Assembly: GCA_947372535.1 (NCBI GenBank)
Contig: CANBUA010000230.1
Span: 1-8,006, forward strand
Direction: 5' to 3'
Source: Burkholderiales bacterium
GTDB lineage: Bacteria; Pseudomonadota; Gammaproteobacteria; Burkholderiales; Burkholderiaceae
Length of the DNA stretch: 8,006 nucleotides
In this document: positions 1-6,049 of the stretch, piece after piece
Layout: each line of letters begins with the position of its first letter
Position numbering within the stretch: the first letter of the stretch is position 1
Position numbers and translations under genes: made by a program
The notes under the pieces: model-generated
What the model saw: only the letters and a program-made list of their open reading frames with translations
Database searches by the model: none
Told to the model about the DNA's origin: nothing

Positions 1-714
1 GGCGGCTACACCCTGCGCGGCAGCAAGATGTGGATCAGCAACGCGCCCATTGCCGACGTGTTCGTGGTGTGGGCCCAGTTCAACGAGCACGGCAAAGACG
101 CCATCCGCGGCTTCGTGCTGGAAAAGGGCTGGAAGGGCCTGAGCGCCCCCGCCATCCACGGCAAGGTGGGCCTGCGCGCCAGCATCACCGGCGAGATCGT
201 GATGGACGATGTGTTCTGCCCTGAAGAGAACGCCTTCCCCGACGTGCGCGGCCTCAAAGGGCCCTTCACCTGCCTGAACAGCGCGCGCTACGGCATCTCA
301 TGGGGCGCGATGGGCGCGGCGGAAGACTGCTGGTTCCGCGCGCGGCAATACGTGCTGGACCGCAAGCAGTTTGGCCGCCCGCTGGCCGCCAACCAGCTCA
401 TTCAAAAGAAGCTGGCCGACATGCAGACCGAGATCGCGCTGGGCCTGCAAGGCAGCCTGCGCCTGGGGCGGCTGAAGGACGAAGGCAAGGCGGCGGTGGA
501 GATCACGTCGATCATGAAGCGCAACAACTGCGGCAAGGCGCTGGACATCGCGCGGCTTGCCCGCGACATGATGGGCGGCAATGGGATCAGCGATGAATAC
601 GGCGTTGCCAGGCACCTGGTGAACCTGGAGGTGGTGAACACCTATGAGGGGACGCATGATGTGCATGCCTTGATTCTGGGCAGGGCGCAGACGGGGATTC
701 AGGCCTTCTTCTGA
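1..714 (+). CDS. gcdH: Glutaryl-CoA dehydrogenase, C-terminal part (5' end outside window)
   Basis: Flavin enzyme of the cytoplasm that oxidises and decarboxylates glutaryl-CoA to crotonyl-CoA in lysine, tryptophan and benzoate breakdown. The reading frame is open from base 1 and ends at TGA 712-714, giving 237 residues. The family is about 395 residues long, so roughly the first 160, including the N-terminal substrate-binding residues, lie outside. Visible landmarks are the middle beta-domain ([16 protein letters not shown]), the acyl-CoA dehydrogenase helix with [20 protein letters not shown] (about residues 120-139), [20 protein letters not shown], and [19 protein letters not shown] near the C-terminus. 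The Glu of TYEGTHD (about residue 216 of the fragment) matches the catalytic base of this subfamily. The [17 protein letters not shown] ending is what separates it from other acyl-CoA dehydrogenases. It converges on the patatin gene with 33 bp between stop codons. Nothing suggests a defect. Confidence 0.93.
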   Translation, partial: GGYTLRGSKMWISNAPIADVFVVWAQFNEHGKDAIRGFVLEKGWKGLSAPAIHGKVGLRASITGEIVMDDVFCPEENAFPDVRGLKGPFTCLNSARYGISWGAMGAAEDCWFRARQYVLDRKQFGRPLAANQLIQKKLADMQTEIALGLQGSLRLGRLKDEGKAAVEITSIMKRNNCGKALDIARLARDMMGGNGISDEYGVARHLVNLEVVNTYEGTHDVHALILGRAQTGIQAFF

Positions 715-730
715 GGCGGTGTGGGCCGCC
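715..730. terminator. Short GC-rich hairpin between convergent genes
   Basis: Directly after the gcdH stop, GGCGG (715-719) and CCGCC (726-730) can form a 5-bp stem with a 6-base loop. It sits in the 33-bp gap between two convergent stop codons, where a shared terminator is expected. There is no U-tract on either strand and the stem is short, so this rests mainly on position. Confidence 0.25.
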
Positions 731-747
731 ATCCCTGTCATCCAGGC

Positions 748-1881
748 TCACGCGCCAGTCGGCTCGGCGGCATCGAAGACGTAGGTGTCTTCGTGATCAA
801 GTTTGCGGGAGGTCCAGCGCGGGTCGGCCAAGGTGCGGGCCATGTCGGTCGCGCCAGCCTGCCAGTGCTCCTGCATGGACACGCGCGAGAACTCGTAGTC
901 TTTCGACTGCGTTTCGTAACGCTTGCTTCGGTAGATGAGGTGGGCCACATCCACGGCACTGCGGCTGCGCAGGCTGGCGAGGGCACGCGCATCGGGGTCG
1001 TCGCGCAATGCCGCTGGCAATTTGGCGATCAGCCGCTTGGCGGCCTGCGCAATGACCTGATGGTCCAGTGCCTGGGTGGTGTTGAGCCGGGTTCGGCTGG
1101 AGAAGCGGATGTCCTTCTCGCGCTCCGTCACGTCGGCCAGCGTTTCGGGCATGTCACCGCGCGCGGCAAAGAGGTCCACCTGGAAGATCATCCGGCGCTT
1201 GCGCCCAGGCTGGTCCAGCACGTAGTTCAGTGGCGTGTTCGAGACCAGCCCGCCGTCCCAGTAGTGCTCGCCGTCGATCTCCACCGGTGGGAAGCCCGGT
1301 GGCAGCGCGCCGCTGGCCAGGATGTGGCGAACATCAATCGGTCGTTCTGCAGAATCGAAATACTCGAAGTTGCCGGTGCGCACGTTCACCGCGCCCACAG
1401 ACAAGCGGATGGGGCCTCGGTTGATCAGGTCAAAGTCGACCCAGCGCTCCAGCGACGCGCGCAGTGGCGCCGTGCTGTAGTAGCTGATGGCCTCCAAGGT
1501 GCCTCGAAGGCACAGGGGTGCTGGCGGAAACCGAGGCGAGAAAAAGCCCGGCACGCCGAACAGCGCGACTTGCAGGGCGCTCACGTCGTTCAGCGTCTCG
1601 CGCATGCCCTCGGCTGGCAGGGTGGGCGTTTGCCCCGATGCGCTCAGGAGCTCCCAGAATGCACGCAAACGCTGGCGCCGAAGATGAGGCGGATTGCCGG
1701 CGATCAGCGCAGCGTTGATGGCACCGATCGAAATGCCGGCAACCCAGGTCGGCGAGCCATCCGCTGCGTGCAAGGCCTCGTAGACTCCGGCCTGATAGGC
1801 GCCCAGCGCGCCACCACCTTGAAGCACCAGGATCGAGTCGGATGCGGCTTCTTGTGCCGTGCGTGATTCTGGGCGTTTCAT
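748..1881 (-). CDS. Patatin-like phospholipase, DUF3734 type
   Basis: Predicted serine acyl hydrolase of the patatin family, acting on phospholipid or other acyl esters; the substrate is not known. With the ATG at 1881 it is 377 residues. The glycine-rich oxyanion loop GGGALGAYQAG is at about residues 22-32. The nucleophile elbow GISIG is at 49-53 (Ser51), and the catalytic Asp is in YWDGGLVSNTP (DGG at 209-211), so the Ser-Asp dyad is complete. The C-terminal part, with KDYEFSRVSMQEHW and DMARTLADPRW (about 327-355), is typical of the DUF3734 domain that follows patatin domains in many proteobacteria. The open frame extends upstream to a GTG at 1986 (412 residues), but those extra residues resemble no patatin start. 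ATG 1881 begins MKRPESRTAQ a short way before ILVLQGGGALG, as in relatives; neither start has a strong ribosome site. It is probably transcribed with the genes to its right. In this lineage such patatins tend to occur near PHB-degradation genes (recollection, unchecked), which fits the depolymerase remnant upstream. Confidence 0.88.
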   Translation of the reverse strand: MKRPESRTAQEAASDSILVLQGGGALGAYQAGVYEALHAADGSPTWVAGISIGAINAALIAGNPPHLRRQRLRAFWELLSASGQTPTLPAEGMRETLNDVSALQVALFGVPGFFSPRFPPAPLCLRGTLEAISYYSTAPLRASLERWVDFDLINRGPIRLSVGAVNVRTGNFEYFDSAERPIDVRHILASGALPPGFPPVEIDGEHYWDGGLVSNTPLNYVLDQPGRKRRMIFQVDLFAARGDMPETLADVTEREKDIRFSSRTRLNTTQALDHQVIAQAAKRLIAKLPAALRDDPDARALASLRSRSAVDVAHLIYRSKRYETQSKDYEFSRVSMQEHWQAGATDMARTLADPRWTSRKLDHEDTYVFDAAEPTGA

Positions 1882-2060
1882 GCGCGCGCCATCCACAGCC
1901 TGGTGCCGAACGGGGCAAGCAAGTTCGAGCGGCACGGCATGATCGGGTGCATGAGGGTCTCCAAAGAGGGCAGGGATGACCGCCACAAGTTAGGCACCCT
2001 GCGCACCACGGTCTGTGCGGCATCCCACACACGACGTCGAGCGCAACGCCTGTCGCACCG

Positions 2061-2744
2061 TCAGCGCATGCGTTCCGGACCTGCCTCAACCACTTTGCTG
2101 GGCAACGCCATGAAGAACCGCACCATCTCTGCCGAAGCATCCGGGCCGTGCCCGTCGGTGTAGGGGCCACTCGCATGGCCTCCAGACCAGGCGTGCCCGG
2201 CGCCGTGCAATGTCCAGCTTTCGATCCGACCCTGCCCTTCGGCGTCGGCATGGACCGTGCGGCTGTAGCGTTGGCCGCCCGGTGCGACACCCGACTGCGT
2301 CGACGCAAGCAAGTCGGCGCGCTCTGCGTGAGCGCCGTGCGCGTCCCTGGCCTGCCGCACGATGTGCGCGCCGTTCGAATGCTGCACGGTGTGGTCCCGA
2401 TCACCGTGGAACACGATGCGCGGCACGGCCTGGTCGACCTTCTTGTGCAGCGTCGCGGCCACGTCGGGCAAGTTCTTCAAACCCGGCATGCCGCTGCGGC
2501 CCCCTTTCATCGCGACCATGGCCGAGGGGATGTCATGCGCACTGCCGTAGGGGAGGCCGGAATGGGCGGCCATGCGTGCACCCAACTCAACCAGATCCAG
2601 TGAGGATGCTTTGACCGTGGGGAACCTCTCGTTTTGCTCCTCCTTGACGTGGTGCGTCACGTATTCCGACAGCACCTTGACCCTGGCGTCGTACATCTCG
2701 CCATCGGGTTCGATGCCCTCGAGTTGCGCGATCAAATCCTTCAC
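2061..2744 (-). pseudogene. Chimera: hemerythrin C-terminal half fused to PHB-depolymerase-family C-terminus
   Basis: A 227-codon frame opening at a GTG (2744) that is internal to the hemerythrin gene rather than a natural start. Residues 1-60 are the second half of a hemerythrin/HHE domain (VKVLSEYVTHHVKEEQNERF, then LDLVELGARMAA). From residue 61 (base 2564) the sequence switches to a PHB-depolymerase-family esterase: HSGLPYGSAHDIPSAMVAMK, then PRIVFHGDRDHTVQHSNG (HGDRD at 113-117), then LHGAGHAWSGG (GHAWSGG at 183-189) and DASAEMVRFF. The Asp and His of the esterase triad are therefore present. The upstream half, which should carry the nucleophile motif (G-x-S-x-G, usually GLSAG) just before AHSGL, is missing. 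The junction reads ARMAA|HSGLPY without a stop, as expected from an in-frame deletion between neighbouring genes. It is probably not an active depolymerase. Whether the hemerythrin half is translated depends on the frameshift upstream near 2765. Confidence 0.75.
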
Positions 2745-3019
2745 GCCGGCGTGCTCGCCCGTCGCTCTGTCACCAGCAACTTGTCCTTCAAGGCGGCCTT
2801 GACGTCGGGGTAGCGGATCCCTTCTTCGATCTGGGCGTGCACGCTCAGTGCCGTGCAGATCTGGGCGACCAGCGCCTTCTTCCTGGACGCCACGCGGGCC
2901 TTTTCACAGTCGGTGAACAGCTGGGTCACGGCCTCGTGGTCGGCCTTGAGCAAGGCGATGGCGTCCTTCGCGGTGGACTTCGCATTTTTCTCACGCGATT
3001 CGGCTTTGGTGCCGATCAT
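2741..3019 (-). pseudogene. Hemerythrin/HHE-domain protein, N-terminal part, frameshifted
   Basis: Start of a hemerythrin-type protein, a four-helix bundle with a carboxylate/histidine-bridged di-iron site used in O2, NO or iron handling. ATG 3019 has a good ribosome site (AAGGA, seven bases upstream). The frame reads MIGTKAESREKNAK, then AIALLKADHEAVTQLF (His28), then CTALSVHAQIEEGIRYPDVK (His61 and Glu65/66). It then runs into an unrelated tail and TGA at 2741-2743 after 92 residues. In another frame, from about 2766 onward, the domain continues as ATGEHAGVKDLIAQLE and VTHHVKEEQNERFP. Restoring one base near 2764-2766 (GAG-CG to GAG-GCG) joins the halves as KDKLLVTEATGEHAGVKDL, the pattern normal for this family. 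A one-base deletion or a sequencing error therefore explains the break. Restored, the product would continue into the depolymerase fusion and end at 2061. The gene lies 38 bp downstream of the microprotein, so co-transcription is likely. Confidence 0.8.
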
Positions 3020-3057
3020 GGTGTGTCCTTGTGCGCGTGGGGCAATGGGGTGTGCAT

Positions 3058-3132
3058 TCAATGCACGAACAGTGCGATCAAAATGATGATCGGAATGGGG
3101 ATGCCGAGAAACAATAAGAGCAGTGAACGCAT
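3058..3132 (-). CDS. 24-residue hydrophobic microprotein (single membrane segment)
   Basis: A very short gene: ATG at 3132, TGA at 3058-3060, 24 residues. It begins MRSLLLLFLGIPIPIIILIA and ends LFVH. Nearly the whole chain is one membrane helix with one basic residue at the N-terminus and a Pro-Ile-Pro kink in the middle. A ribosome site (GAGG, five bases before the ATG) supports translation. It sits 33 bp after the stop of the membrane-protein gene and 38 bp before the hemerythrin ATG, filling a gap that would otherwise be unexplained in a tight operon. From memory, short proteins with an L-G-(I/V)-P-I-P-I-I-I-L core lie next to similar membrane proteins in several proteobacteria; I could not check this. 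Function is unknown. A helper or regulator of the larger membrane protein is a guess from position. Confidence 0.62.
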   Translation of the reverse strand: MRSLLLLFLGIPIPIIILIALFVH

Positions 3133-3165
3133 GGTGGCCTCGGTGGCGGTGGAGGGTGCAGGGGC

Positions 3166-4122
3166 TCAGGCGTCGCGAAGCCTGCCGCCAAACGTGGCAG
3201 ACAGGCTGGCCACGAAGGCGCCGACGAGCAATGACACGAACAGCCACAGCGCGCTGTAGGCAGAGGCCTTGCGGGCCTTGTCGGCGGCATTGCGCGTGGC
3301 CACTTCGGCATCGCGCAGTTGCGCCTGAGCTTTGGCCACGACGTCGTTGACCCGCTTCTCTGCCTCTTGTTGCGACAGCCCCGTGCGCAGCGCGACGATC
3401 TGGCCGATGTACCGCAGGTCTTCAGGAGGCAGTGGCTGCGAGAGGCTGACGTTCAGGATGATGCGACTGACTTCGGCTGCATCCCTGGTCGCGGAGCGGT
3501 CGCTGGCGTCCGTCCCGACCGGCGAATTGGTGCCGGCGTCGCGCCTGAACAGTGAATCGATCAGGTAGCCCATGGGCCCTGCATCGTGCCCCTGCGTCAT
3601 GCGTGTCGCGGTACCGACGACAGCCGAGCTTGCCGTGTCGGCCGTTGCACCGAGCATCGAGGCGCCCGCCTGCGCGCCACCGCTGACGATCGAGCCGATG
3701 ACCGAGCCCAGCAGCACGGCGGTGGCCAGAGTGGACACGGCCCAGGCCAGGAAGCCATGGGCGGTGTCGCGGAAGTACACCTCATCGGGATGGGCCCCGG
3801 TCCACTTGGTCCGCAGGCGGCCAGCGAGGTATCCGCCCATGGCCGAGGCCAGCAACTGGGTCACCGTCAGCCAGACGATGGTGGACACGCCAAAGGTCGT
3901 GGCGTTGACGCCGTCCCGAGCCCAAGGTGACACCGAAGACAAGCCAAGCCCGACACCCAGGATCAGCAGGATCAAAGAGACGGAAGCCGCAGCGACGGCG
4001 CCCGCCACCACCGCCCCCCACGAGACCGCGCTGTTGAACGACCACTTGTTGCCGGCGACGTTGCCGGTGAGGTCGTCATCCAGACCGAAACGGTCGGCGC
4101 TTGCCGCAGAAGAAGAGGGCAT
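3166..4122 (-). CDS. Conserved four-helix membrane protein of unknown function
   Basis: 318 residues with ATG 4122, chosen because AGGAG lies six bases upstream. The open frame continues further upstream, but with Arg-rich sequence unlike a protein start. A short polar N-terminus (about 1-30) is followed by likely membrane segments at about 33-64 (possibly two close hairpin helices), 76-101 and 124-150. A soluble region of about 135 residues follows. It contains LSQPLPPEDLRYIGQIVALR and a charged helical stretch (about 250-285) with RTGLSQQEAEKRVNDVV and RNAADKARKASA that could form a coiled coil. A last membrane segment at about 287-310 ends in ATFGGRLRDA. The C-terminal helix-plus-membrane pattern recurs in uncharacterised proteins, some labelled PhnA-like, in alpha- and betaproteobacteria (recollection). 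It appears to be the first gene of the minus-strand group leading to the microprotein and hemerythrin gene. I cannot assign a function. Transport motifs and catalytic residues are not evident. Confidence 0.85.
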   Translation of the reverse strand: MPSSSAASADRFGLDDDLTGNVAGNKWSFNSAVSWGAVVAGAVAAASVSLILLILGVGLGLSSVSPWARDGVNATTFGVSTIVWLTVTQLLASAMGGYLAGRLRTKWTGAHPDEVYFRDTAHGFLAWAVSTLATAVLLGSVIGSIVSGGAQAGASMLGATADTASSAVVGTATRMTQGHDAGPMGYLIDSLFRRDAGTNSPVGTDASDRSATRDAAEVSRIILNVSLSQPLPPEDLRYIGQIVALRTGLSQQEAEKRVNDVVAKAQAQLRDAEVATRNAADKARKASAYSALWLFVSLLVGAFVASLSATFGGRLRDA

Positions 4123-4407
4123 CGGAACTCCTGTCAACGCAGGGCGGGTCGAACGCCGGGTTGGCGGGCGACGGCTGCCTTGCTTGGGAACCGACCTTAT
4201 GTTTGTGGGCAAGGAGCGTCTGTTCGTCTGCGTACGCTGGTCGGCCTTGCGATGGCGGTTCCGTGCGTTGTGGTGGCGCTGGAAGCCTTCACCTTGCCTG
4301 CGCGACGTGCAGGACCGGCGTCCTGTGTCTTTCGACATGGCCGGGAGGCGCACCGGGCGCTAGATTGCTCCCCATCGGCCCCAGGGTCATCTGCAGAGCG
4401 CACCGCC

Positions 4408-4860
4408 GTGAACACAGTTCAAGCCCACACCCCCCGCAACCCATTGCAGGCCTCGCGGAGGCCTGCACATGCCGTCCGATCAGGCGACACGACCCTGCGT
4501 GCACCTCGGGTTTTGATCGTCGACGACAACGCGCTGAACATTGCCCTTGCAGAGGCCGTGGTGCAGGACGAAGACTTCGAGATCGATACCGCTTGCGATG
4601 GACATGAAGCCATGCGCAAAGCAACGGCGTTTCAGCCGGACCTGATCCTGATGGACATTCAGATGCCCGGCATGGACGGGTTTGATGCGACCCGTGCCAT
4701 CAAGGCCGATCCTGTGACGCGCCACATTCGCATTGCCGCCTTCAGCGCCTCCACGGTGTGGGAGGACGTGGCCAAGATGCGCGCAGCCGGATGCGACGGG
4801 TATCTGTCCAAGCCCATCGACGTCGAGAAATTCGCCTCTCAGGTTCGCGCCTTGCTGTGA
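4408..4860 (+). CDS. Single-domain response regulator (CheY/DivK-like receiver)
   Basis: A stand-alone phosphoacceptor domain with no output domain, expected to relay phosphate from a histidine kinase to a partner protein in the cytoplasm. From GTG 4408 it is 150 residues. The first 34 are a polar leader, then RVLIVDDNALNIALAEAVV gives the acidic pair (Asp39/Asp40). LILMDIQMPGMDGFDATRAI gives the phosphorylated Asp83, IAAFSAST holds the switch Ser113, and GYLSKPIDVEKF holds the conserved Lys135. All key residues are present. The usual switch motif is A-L-T-A; here it is A-F-S-A, a conservative change. The frame is open back to 4180, but that stretch lies in the promoter region of the divergent gene and looks non-coding, so I prefer GTG 4408. 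The ribosome site there is weak and a TTG at 4444 is also possible. There is no kinase in the window. A hairpin follows the stop closely. Confidence 0.85.
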   Translation: MNTVQAHTPRNPLQASRRPAHAVRSGDTTLRAPRVLIVDDNALNIALAEAVVQDEDFEIDTACDGHEAMRKATAFQPDLILMDIQMPGMDGFDATRAIKADPVTRHIRIAAFSASTVWEDVAKMRAAGCDGYLSKPIDVEKFASQVRALL

Positions 4861-4865
4861 GCGGT

Positions 4866-4890
4866 GCCCTGACACTGGCCGTGCCAGGGC
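4866..4890 (+). terminator. Hairpin after the response regulator gene
   Basis: GCCCTGACAC (4866-4875) and GTGCCAGGGC (4881-4890) pair over ten positions with one mismatch, around a five-base loop. It starts five bases after the response-regulator stop, a typical place for a terminator. There is no run of T after it, so it would be an imperfect intrinsic terminator or an mRNA 3'-end stabiliser. Confidence 0.45.
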
Positions 4891-5229
4891 CATTCACCGA
4901 ACCTGCGCCCCTGCTCCACTCACGGCTTCAAAGGAATGGCGCTGTGGTAGCGCAGAGAGCCGCATATGGACGGGGTGGCGCATGCTCGGCTGATGCTTGT
5001 CTTGCTTGAGGCAGCCAGCTCACGCGACAGCCGTCGGCGCGGAATTCTGTCTGACGCACATAGGCCGCTGGGTTACCACACGGTCTGCAACGCTTGTTGA
5101 CATCGCACCACTGGATGGCAGGTGTGCAGCGATGCCGGTCGGCCAGCGTTCAAGCCAATAGGGACAGCGCTCGGCCACAAGCTGACCATTGAGCACACCT
5201 CTCGATACCCGACAGGACAGTCCGCGAGA
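4891..5229. other. Intergenic stretch without a confident gene
   Basis: This stretch lies between the response regulator and the 3' end of the paralog pair. No frame on either strand has both a start with a ribosome site and recognisable protein. On the minus strand, two overlapping open frames together read as Cys-rich, gene-like sequence without a start codon: GVLNGQLVAERCPYWLER at about 5146-5199, then LADRHRCTPAIQWCDVNK and RCRPCGNPAAYVRQTEF within 4928-5149. It may be a decayed small gene or chance. Confidence 0.4.
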
Positions 5230-5580
5230 TCAGTCCGTTGAGTAGATCCGAACCTCTGGGTCAGCTTTCAGCAAAGGCTTCAGGCCGACCACCACGTCCT
5301 TGGTGAACATGTCGCTGCTGAGGTAGGCCTCGGCCTGCTTGCGTGTTGCGAAGCCGTGGAGCACTTGCACGTCTTCGTCCCGTATCAGCAGCTCTTTGGA
5401 CGTCGCGCCAGGCACCTTGTTGAGGAAGGGCTGCTTGAACTTGGCGTAGACCGCACCGGCAGCGGCGCGGTCTTGCGGACCGACTTTCAGGGTGATCTCG
5501 AGATAGGCCTTATCGGCAAAGGCCAGTGCAGGCAGCGCGATGGCTGAGGCGGTGAGAACGGCGAGGATGGACTTGGTCAT
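5230..5580 (-). CDS. Exported small protein, paralog of the upstream gene (ABM-like fold suspected)
   Basis: 116 residues from ATG 5580; in-frame ATGs at 5583 and 5592 are also possible. GGAA lies seven bases upstream of 5580, and the product then begins with a clean signal peptide: MTKSILAVLTASAIALPALA, then FA, with cleavage expected before DKAYLEITLK. The mature part (about 94 residues) aligns without gaps to its neighbour, with about 52 of 91 positions identical by eye. The shared core is SKELLIRDED-(V/L)-QVLHGF. Its length and the pattern (short strands, a helix around AAAGAVYAKF, a conserved RDED strand, a late helix with AYLSS and DVV) resemble small dimeric alpha/beta-barrel proteins such as ABM-type monooxygenases or stress-response barrel proteins. 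That fold call is inference. As the second gene of a pair, 53 bp downstream, it would place the same module in the periplasm. No catalytic residues can be named. Confidence 0.82.
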   Translation of the reverse strand: MTKSILAVLTASAIALPALAFADKAYLEITLKVGPQDRAAAGAVYAKFKQPFLNKVPGATSKELLIRDEDVQVLHGFATRKQAEAYLSSDMFTKDVVVGLKPLLKADPEVRIYSTD

Positions 5581-5633
5581 CATGTTTTCCATGTGAATTT
5601 TAGAGATGGCGTGGGGATGGCGACGGTTGTCTG

Positions 5634-5915
5634 TCAGGCAGCCGCATACACCCGTACGTCCGGCGGGCTTTGTAGCAGCGGTCCCAGAGCGCTGACGACG
5701 TCTTGCTTGAACAGTGCGCTGGTGAGGTAGGCCTGGGCGTTCTGGACCGAATCGAAGCCATGCAGAACTTGCAGGTCTTCGTCTCTGATCAGCAGTTCTT
5801 TGGACTTGGCACCCGTGGCCTGCGCCAGAAATGGGCTTTTGAACTGGCTGTAGACCGCGGCAGCGGCCGGTCGATCCTTGGCCACGACGTTCAGATTGAT
5901 TTGCAGGTAGACCAT
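5634..5915 (-). CDS. Small cytoplasmic protein, first of a tandem paralog pair (ABM-like fold suspected)
   Basis: 93 residues from ATG 5915 (MVYLQINLNVVAKDRPAAAA). The frame extends to 5954, but the extra residues (MAPTPYDTSSEKT) would cover the operator-like palindrome at 5944-5955 and are absent from the paralog. The ribosome site before 5915 is weak (AAAAGA). It has no signal peptide, so a cytoplasmic product is expected. The central block SKELLIRDEDLQVLHGFDSV is nearly the same as in the downstream copy, and the ends PLLQ-PPDVRVY and PLLKADPEVRIY also match. This indicates a tandem duplication in which one copy later gained or lost an export signal. It is transcribed divergently from the LysR-type regulator and is its most likely target. 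An ABM or related dimeric barrel is suspected; the substrate is unknown. Confidence 0.83.
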   Translation of the reverse strand: MVYLQINLNVVAKDRPAAAAVYSQFKSPFLAQATGAKSKELLIRDEDLQVLHGFDSVQNAQAYLTSALFKQDVVSALGPLLQSPPDVRVYAAA

Positions 5916-5943
5916 GGTCTTTTCACTTGATGTGTCGTACGGG

Positions 5944-5955
5944 GTTGGCGCCAAC
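5944..5955. promoter_or_regulatory. 12-bp perfect palindrome, candidate operator
   Basis: GTTGGCGCCAAC is fully self-complementary. It lies 29 bp upstream of the first paralog's ATG, in the region shared with the divergent LysR-type gene, where such regulators usually bind. It lacks the classic T-N11-A spacing, so the regulator that uses it is uncertain. Confidence 0.4.
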
Positions 5956-6012
5956 GAGTTGTCGACTGGAATGAAGGTTACGCAAAGGGTGGTCTATTCG
6001 GAAATTGTCTTT

Positions 6013-6022
6013 TGGCATGCCA
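6013..6022. promoter_or_regulatory. 10-bp perfect palindrome upstream of the LysR-type gene
   Basis: TGGCATGCCA lies 27 bp before the LysR ATG, just upstream of the proposed -10 element. A protein bound here would cover the -35 region, so it is a candidate autoregulatory site. Short palindromes also occur by chance. Confidence 0.3.
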
Positions 6023-6034
6023 TTCATTCAGGCG

Positions 6035-6043
6035 TGCTATAAA
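6035..6043 (+). promoter_or_regulatory. Extended -10 promoter of the LysR-type gene
   Basis: TGC-TATAAA matches an extended -10 element (TGn followed by five of six TATAAT positions). The best -35 (TTGGCA at 6012-6017) is 20 bp away, too far for normal spacing, which fits reliance on the TG extension. Transcription would begin about seven bases downstream, at or next to the ATG at 6050. Confidence 0.4.
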
Positions 6044-6049
6044 TTAAGC

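Noticed and set aside
721..1866. Long plus-strand open frame (381 codons) antisense to the patatin gene
   Set aside because: It lies opposite a gene with a complete catalytic dyad and family signatures; its translation resembles no protein and is explained by GC-rich codon use in the real gene.
1430..2404. Minus-strand open frame of 324 codons overlapping patatin and depolymerase sequence
   Set aside because: Arg/Ser/Cys-rich out-of-frame shadow crossing two recognised coding regions; no family match.
3572..4363. Plus-strand open frame of 263 codons opposite the membrane-protein gene
   Set aside because: The minus strand has the clear membrane segments, ribosome site and conserved C-terminus; this frame is its complement shadow.
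4180..4407. N-terminal extension of the response regulator (would add 76 residues, including a hydrophobic stretch VGLAMAVPCVVVALEAF)
   Set aside because: It falls in the promoter region of the divergent gene, continues into low-complexity polar sequence, and receivers of this type do not normally carry a membrane segment. Kept only as a remote alternative.
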